Assembly (NCBI GenBank): GCA_013204985.1
Contig: JABMLG010000003.1
Span: forward strand, 434,001-498,000
Length of the DNA stretch: 64,000 nucleotides
Origin: Microbacteriaceae bacterium VKM Ac-2855
GTDB taxonomy: Bacteria > Actinomycetota > Actinomycetes > Actinomycetales > Microbacteriaceae
Direction: 5' to 3'
Positions 59,396 to 64,000 of this stretch are shown here, piece after piece. The position numbers and the translations under genes are program-made. Position 1 is the first letter of the stretch. Every line of letters starts with the position of its first letter. The notes beneath the pieces were generated by a model. It saw nothing but the letters and a program-made list of their open reading frames with translations, was not told the origin of the DNA and did not search any database.

Positions 59396-60745
59396 ATGGC
59401 ACGACTGTTCGGAACCGACGGCGTCCGTGGCCTCGCGAATCGCGAGGTCACGGCCGACCTGGCTCTCAAGCTCGCTCAGGCGGCCGCCCGCATCCTCGGT
59501 GCGGCCGCCCGCGGCGAGGGCCGGCGTCCCGTCGCCGTCCTGGCCCGCGATCCCCGGATCTCGGGCCAGTTCATCTCCGCCGCTGTTGCGGCGGGGCTCG
59601 CGAGTGCGGGCGTCGACGTCTTCGACGCGGGAGTGATCCCGACCCCCGCCGCCGCCTACCTCATCGCCAACATCGATGCAGACTTCGGCGTGATGATCTC
59701 GGCGTCGCACAACCCGGCGCCCGACAACGGCATCAAATTCTTCGCGGCCGGCGGCCGCAAGCTCCCCGACGAGACCGAAGACCGCATCGAAGCGGCCCTC
59801 GGCGTGCCGTCTCTGACGCCCACCGGTGCCGATGTGGGGCGCATCCGCCGATTCTCCGACGCCGAGGACCGCTACGTCGTGCACCTGCTCGGCTCTCTCG
59901 AGAATGTGCGGCTCGACGGCCTGCACGTGGTCATCGACTGCGCCCACGGCGCCGCGGCCGGCATCTCGCCCGAGGTCTTCACGGATGCGGGCGCGACCGT
60001 CACGGTGATCGGAAACGATCCCGACGGCATCAACATCAACGACGGCGTGGGGTCGACCCACCTCGACCACGTGGCCGCCACGGTTCTCGCCGTGGGCGCC
60101 GACATCGGTATCGCACACGACGGCGACGCCGACCGCTGCCTGGCGGTCGACGCCGACGGCACGACGGTCGACGGTGACCAGATCATGGCCATCATCGCCA
60201 ACTCGATGAATCGTCGTGGTGCGCTGAAGGACAACACGCTGGTCGCGACGGTGATGAGCAACCTCGGTCTCAAACTCGCGATGGAGGATGCGGGCATCCG
60301 AATCGTCGAGACGCGCGTGGGTGACCGCTACGTCCTCGAGGCCATGAACGAGGGTGCCTACTCCCTCGGGGGTGAGCAGTCGGGTCACGTGATCATGAGC
60401 GATTACGCGACCACGGGCGACGGCATCCTCACTGGACTGCAATTGGCTGCCGAGATGGCCCGGACGGGCAAGACCCTGGCCGAACTGGCCGGCATCATGA
60501 CCGTGTATCCGCAGATCCTCGTCAACGTGCGCGGTGTCGCGCGCGAGGGCGTCCACGGCGACACGGTCCTCGCCGCGGCGGTGGCGGATGCGGAGGCCGA
60601 GCTGGGCTCGGACGGCCGTGTTCTGCTGCGTCCCTCGGGCACCGAGCCGATGGTGCGCGTGATGGTGGAGGCGAAGACCCAGGCGGTCGCGGACCGCCTC
60701 GCCCACGCGCTCGCCGCCGTCGTGCTGGAGCGCCTCGCCGTCTGA
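59396..60745 (+). CDS. glmM: Phosphoglucosamine mutase
   Basis: GlmM, 449 residues, converts glucosamine-6-phosphate to glucosamine-1-phosphate for UDP-GlcNAc and peptidoglycan. The phosphoserine is Ser104 in [10 protein letters not shown]; the metal loop DGDADR and the sugar-binding GGEQSGH are intact. The start fits the family N-terminus [11 protein letters not shown]. Its pathway partner glmS lies at 62144 after coaA. A G-rich tandem repeat follows its stop. Confidence 0.97.
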   Translation: MARLFGTDGVRGLANREVTADLALKLAQAAARILGAAARGEGRRPVAVLARDPRISGQFISAAVAAGLASAGVDVFDAGVIPTPAAAYLIANIDADFGVMISASHNPAPDNGIKFFAAGGRKLPDETEDRIEAALGVPSLTPTGADVGRIRRFSDAEDRYVVHLLGSLENVRLDGLHVVIDCAHGAAAGISPEVFTDAGATVTVIGNDPDGININDGVGSTHLDHVAATVLAVGADIGIAHDGDADRCLAVDADGTTVDGDQIMAIIANSMNRRGALKDNTLVATVMSNLGLKLAMEDAGIRIVETRVGDRYVLEAMNEGAYSLGGEQSGHVIMSDYATTGDGILTGLQLAAEMARTGKTLAELAGIMTVYPQILVNVRGVAREGVHGDTVLAAAVADAEAELGSDGRVLLRPSGTEPMVRVMVEAKTQAVADRLAHALAAVVLERLAV

Positions 60746-60780
60746 CCCGCGTCGACCGGTTCGCGCCCGGCCCTGGTGGG

Positions 60781-61100
60781 TCGGGGTGGTCGCGGAGCGT
60801 CCGTTTCGGGGCCGTGCGGGGGCGGTTCGCGTCAACCCGGATTTTGCCGTCGGTGGGGTGGCGGTCGGGGTGGTCGCGTACCGTCCGTTTCGGGGCCGTG
60901 CGGGGGCGGTTCGCGTCAACCCGGGTTTTGCCGTGGGTGGGGTGAGGGTCGGGGTGGTCGCGGAGCGTCCGTTTCGGGGCCGTGCGGGGGCGGTTTGCGT
61001 CAACCCGGGTTTTGCCGTCGGCGGGGTGAGGGTCGGGGTGGTCGCGGAGCGTCCGTTTCGGGGTCGTGCGGGGGCGGTTCGCGACAACCCGGGCTTCGAC
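60781..61100 (+). repeat. 84-nt G-rich tandem repeats between glmM and coaA
   Basis: About 3.8 copies with exact 84-nt spacing (the CGTCCGTTTCGG block recurs at 60798, 60882, 60966 and 61050). The plus strand has repeated G-runs, including GGGTGGGGTGAGGGTCGGGG at 60935-60954, which satisfies the G-quadruplex pattern. The repeat fills the 383-bp gap between convergent genes. Frames through it stay open only because 84 is divisible by three and stop codons are rare; no gene is called. Confidence 0.9.
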
Positions 61101-61128
61101 CGAGCCGGGCCCGGGCGGCGGCGGCGGT

Positions 61129-62073
61129 TCAGATCTTGCGGAGCAGGATGCTCGACACGGCGTGGTCCGCCTGCTTGCGCAGTACCAGGCTGGCTCGCGA
61201 GCGCGTGGGCCGCACGTTCTGCACCAGGTTCGGTTCGTTGATCGACCTCCAGATGCCGGCGGCCCGTTCCCGCGCCTCGGCTTCCGTGAGCGACGCGTAT
61301 CGGTGGAAGTACGAGCGCGGATTGGCGAACGCCCCCTGCTGCAGCTTGAGGAAGCGTTCCTCGTACCAGCGCGCGATGTCGGATGTGCGCGCGTCGACGT
61401 AGATCGTGAAGTCGAAGAGGTCGCTCACGGCGAGGCCGTTGCCCGGCGCCGGCGGTTGCAGCACGTTCAGGCCCTCGACGATCAGCACGTCGGGTCGACG
61501 CACCACGATCTCCGCGTCCGGGATGATGTCGTAGCTGAGGTGGGAGTAGAACGGCGCACGCACCTCCGCGGCTCCGCCCTTCACCTCCGAGACGAATCGC
61601 AGCAGCGCCCTGCGGTCGTACGACTCCGGGAACCCCTTGCGACTCATCAGGCCGCGCCGCTCGAGCTCCGCGTTCGGAAAGAGGAAGCCGTCGGTCGTGA
61701 CGAGTTCGACCCGGGGAGTGTCGTCCCAGCGGGCGAGCAGCTCGCGGAGCAGGCGCGCGATCGTCGATTTGCCGACCGCGACGGATCCGGCCACGCCGAT
61801 CACGAACGGAGTGGCCTGCGCGCGCTCGCCCAGGAAGGTACTGGTGGCGCGGTGCAGCTGGCGGGCGCCCATGGCGTAGAGGCTCAGCAGGCGCGAGAGC
61901 GGCAGGTACACCTCGGCCACCTCGCTCAGCGAGAGCCGGTCGCCCAGTCCGCGCAACTGCACGACCTCGGTCTCGGTCAGCGGCTGCTCCGTGTTTCGGG
62001 CCAGTTCGGCCCAGTCGGCCCGAGGGATCTCGACGAACGGCGTCGGATGCGGATCGCGCGCGGACAGGGGCAT
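61129..62073 (-). CDS. coaA: Pantothenate kinase, type I
   Basis: CoaA, 314 residues, phosphorylates pantothenate, the first and regulated step of coenzyme A synthesis. The Walker A motif [12 protein letters not shown] is at residues 93-104, and the [11 protein letters not shown] and RKGFPESYD segments are family signatures. It is the CoA-inhibited prokaryotic type. Divergent from glmS, with a TAGGCT box 8 nt before its ATG; its 3' end faces the 84-nt repeats. Confidence 0.97.
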   Translation of the reverse strand: MPLSARDPHPTPFVEIPRADWAELARNTEQPLTETEVVQLRGLGDRLSLSEVAEVYLPLSRLLSLYAMGARQLHRATSTFLGERAQATPFVIGVAGSVAVGKSTIARLLRELLARWDDTPRVELVTTDGFLFPNAELERRGLMSRKGFPESYDRRALLRFVSEVKGGAAEVRAPFYSHLSYDIIPDAEIVVRRPDVLIVEGLNVLQPPAPGNGLAVSDLFDFTIYVDARTSDIARWYEERFLKLQQGAFANPRSYFHRYASLTEAEARERAAGIWRSINEPNLVQNVRPTRSRASLVLRKQADHAVSSILLRKI

Positions 62074-62081
62074 GAGACAAC

Positions 62082-62087
62082 AGCCTA
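62082..62087 (-). promoter_or_regulatory. -10 box, probable leaderless promoter of coaA
   Basis: TAGGCT on the minus strand, 8 nt before the ATG at 62073. Confidence 0.45.
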
Positions 62088-62130
62088 GGGCCGCCCGGGA
62101 GGGCGCTCAGGCAGCGCCGTCGCCGAAGGT

Positions 62131-62136
62131 TAGGAT
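62131..62136 (+). promoter_or_regulatory. -10 box, probable leaderless promoter of glmS
   Basis: TAGGAT, 7 nt before the ATG at 62144, with no ribosome-binding site. Family conservation independently fixes this start, because Cys2 must become the N-terminal residue. Confidence 0.55.
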
Positions 62137-62143
62137 TCTCCTC

Positions 62144-63991
62144 ATGTGTGGAATCGTTGGATACGTCGGCGAGCGCGACAGCCTCGGCGTCCTTCTCGGT
62201 GGTCTCAAGCGGCTCGAGTACCGGGGTTACGACTCCGCCGGCGTCGCGGTGATCGATGCGGATGGGCAGCTCGAGACGCGCAAGCGCGCGGGCAAGCTCA
62301 AGGTGCTCGTGGAGGACCTGGAGGCGTACCCGCTGGCCGTCGGCACCACCGGCATCGGGCACACCCGCTGGGCGACGCACGGCGGCCCGACTGACCGCAA
62401 CGCGCATCCGCACCTGGGTGATGACGGCAAGCTCGCCCTCATCCACAACGGCATCATCGAGAACTTCCAGCCTCTCAAGGAGGAGCTGCTCGCCGACGGC
62501 TTCAGGTTCGAGAGCGAGACCGACACCGAGGTCGCCGCGCACCTGATCGGCCGGGAGTACCGCCGCACGCACGACCTCGTGCTGGCCTTCCAGACCGTCG
62601 TGGCGCGCCTCGAGGGGGCGTTCACCCTGCTCGCTCTGCACCAGGACCAGCCCGGCGTGGTCGTCGGCGCCCGGCGCAACTCGCCGCTCGTGATCGGTCT
62701 CGGCGACGGCGAGAACTTCCTCGGCTCGGACGTCGCCGCCTTCGTCGAGTACACCCGCAAGGCGGTCGCGATCGGGCAGGACCAGATCGTCACGATCACG
62801 CCGCACGCCGTCACCGTCACCGACTTCTTCGGCAACGCGGTCGAGACGGAACCGTTCGACATCGCCTGGGACGCCGCCGCGGCGGAGAAGGGCGGCTGGT
62901 CAAGCTTCATGGCGAAGGAGATCACCGAGGGCCCGGAAGCCGTCGCGAACACGCTCCGCGGTCGGCTGACCGATGGTGTGATCGCGATCCCTGAACTCGA
63001 AGGCCTCGACGAGATGCTCGCCGGCATCGATCGGATCACCGTGATCGCCTGCGGTACTGCGGCGTACTCGGGCATGGTCGCCAAGTACGCGATCGAGAAG
63101 TGGGCGCGGATCCCGGTCGAGGTCGAGCTCAGCCACGAGTTCCGCTACCGCGACCCGGTACTGACGGCGAAGACGCTCGTGATCTCGATCAGTCAGTCCG
63201 GCGAGACGATGGACACGCTGATGGCGGTCAAGTACGCGCGCGAAGCCGGTGCGAAGGCTCTGAGCGTCTGCAATACGCAGGGCGCGACGATCCCGCGCGA
63301 GTCGGATGCGGTGATCTACACCCACGCCGGTCCCGAGGTCGCGGTCGCCTCGACCAAGGCGTTCGTCGCTCAGATCGCGGCGCTGTACCTCTTCGGCCTG
63401 CACCTCGCGCGCATCCGCGGCACCCTCGACGCGGCCGAGATCGCCGCGCACGCCGCCGAACTGCACGCGATCCCCGCCAAGCTGTCGCAGGTCCTCGACG
63501 CGCAGCCCGCGATCGCCCAACTCGCCGGATGGATGGCCGACACCCGCGCCGTGCTCTTCCTCGGTCGCCACGTCGGGTTCCCGGTCGCTCTGGAAGGCGC
63601 CCTGAAGCTCAAGGAGCTCGCCTACATCCACGCGGAGGGCTTCGCGGCCGGCGAGCTCAAGCACGGCCCGATCGCGTTGATCGAGCCGGGCCAGGTGGTC
63701 TTCGTGATGGTGCCCAGCCCGATCGGCTCGTACGAGCTGCAGCGCAAGGTGATCTCGAACATCCAGGAGATCAAAGCGCGCGGCGCCCGGGTGATCGCGA
63801 TCGCCGAGCAGGGGGACACCGCGGCGATCCAGATCGCCGACGAGGTGATCCCGATTCCGCTGGCAGACCCGATGTTCGAGCCGCTGCTCGCGGTCACTCC
63901 GCTGCAGATGTTCGCGATGGAGCTCGCCACGGCCAAGGGCCTCGACGTGGACCAGCCGCGCAATCTCGCCAAGTCGGTCACGGTCGAGTAG
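62144..63991 (+). CDS. glmS: Glutamine-fructose-6-phosphate aminotransferase (isomerising)
   Basis: GlmS, 615 residues, makes glucosamine-6-phosphate from fructose-6-phosphate and glutamine. The catalytic Cys2 (MCGIVGYVG) heads the glutaminase domain, with HTRWATHG and the HNGIIENF segment; two SIS domains follow (SISQSGETMDT; ALKLKELAYIHAEGF) and the C-terminal KSVTVE tail is normal. No glmS ribozyme precedes it: the 5' region is only a few bases long. It links the mannitol pathway product to cell-wall amino sugars. Confidence 0.98.
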   Translation: MCGIVGYVGERDSLGVLLGGLKRLEYRGYDSAGVAVIDADGQLETRKRAGKLKVLVEDLEAYPLAVGTTGIGHTRWATHGGPTDRNAHPHLGDDGKLALIHNGIIENFQPLKEELLADGFRFESETDTEVAAHLIGREYRRTHDLVLAFQTVVARLEGAFTLLALHQDQPGVVVGARRNSPLVIGLGDGENFLGSDVAAFVEYTRKAVAIGQDQIVTITPHAVTVTDFFGNAVETEPFDIAWDAAAAEKGGWSSFMAKEITEGPEAVANTLRGRLTDGVIAIPELEGLDEMLAGIDRITVIACGTAAYSGMVAKYAIEKWARIPVEVELSHEFRYRDPVLTAKTLVISISQSGETMDTLMAVKYAREAGAKALSVCNTQGATIPRESDAVIYTHAGPEVAVASTKAFVAQIAALYLFGLHLARIRGTLDAAEIAAHAAELHAIPAKLSQVLDAQPAIAQLAGWMADTRAVLFLGRHVGFPVALEGALKLKELAYIHAEGFAAGELKHGPIALIEPGQVVFVMVPSPIGSYELQRKVISNIQEIKARGARVIAIAEQGDTAAIQIADEVIPIPLADPMFEPLLAVTPLQMFAMELATAKGLDVDQPRNLAKSVTVE

Positions 63992-64000
63992 GCATGCGGA

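Noticed and set aside
60786-61241. Open frame encoding 28-residue repeats over the glmM-coaA tandem array
   Set aside because: It is a by-product of an 84-nt period in stop-poor DNA, is open on both strands, runs into coaA in antisense and has no ribosome-binding site or homology.
62088-62143. glmS ribozyme upstream of glmS
   Set aside because: Only about 70 bp separate coaA and glmS and they contain a TAGGAT box 7 nt before the start, leaving no space for the ribozyme fold.
58724-62806. Very long minus-strand open frame spanning rplM to glmS
   Set aside because: It runs antisense to rpsI, glmM and glmS and out of frame with coaA; codon usage explains it.

Overview
This window is high-GC Gram-positive DNA, most likely from a member of the Microbacteriaceae (order Micrococcales) close to Microbacterium. 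The basis is strongly G/C-ending codon use, frequent GTG/TTG starts, the actinobacterial gene orders rpoBC, rpsL-rpsG-fusA-tuf, S10-spc-alpha and rplM-rpsI-glmM-coaA-glmS, and alanine/lysine-rich tails on several ribosomal proteins. No rRNA, tRNA, insertion sequence, prophage or CRISPR array was seen.

Layout. 1-5416: 3' end of rpoB and complete rpoC. 5745-15720: accessory genes, namely an exported lipase-like hydrolase, three TetR-family regulators, a LuxR-type regulator, a spermidine-synthase-like methyltransferase, a HAD-like protein, a polar amino acid (probably cystine) ABC importer and two small membrane proteins. 15755-20736: the str operon behind a good promoter and a 278-nt leader, with four 47-nt tandem repeats between rpsG and fusA. 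20737-24644: a 3.9-kb accessory insert between tuf and rpsJ (fructosamine-kinase-like protein, MT0933-type antitoxin-like protein, topoisomerase IB, AbiEi-like protein with a nuclease-like tail), bounded and divided by copies of one long palindrome. 24645-37320: S10 and spc operons through secY-adk-map. They are split at rplE/rpsH by a terminator, a fourth copy of that palindrome and a new promoter, at the place where rpsN is usually found. 37386-45857: a self-contained mannitol phosphotransferase locus (MtlR-type activator, orphan IIB, HPr, enzyme I, MtlA IICB, MtlF IIA, MtlD). 45904-49988: two divergent LuxR-type regulators, a Tat-exported protein, a MauE-thioredoxin fusion and signal peptidase I. 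50268-53389: infA-rpmJ-rpsM-rpsK-rpoA-rplQ, without rpsD. 53535-58103: an acyltransferase with an SGNH domain, truA and two related lipoproteins. 58350-63991: rplM-rpsI, glmM, coaA (opposite strand) and glmS.

How the parts work together. Most of the window is the transcription and translation core. The PTS block can move phosphate from PEP through EI, HPr, IIA and IIB to mannitol and then oxidise mannitol-1-phosphate to fructose-6-phosphate. GlmS and GlmM feed fructose-6-phosphate into UDP-GlcNAc and cell-wall synthesis.

The most unusual content is non-coding: two families of long perfect or near-perfect palindromes at 3' ends of genes, three intergenic tandem repeats (47, 63 and 84 nt units), a 5'-leader architecture shared by rpsL, infA and rplM, and a recurring TANNNT box 6-8 nt upstream of start codons that points to leaderless mRNAs.
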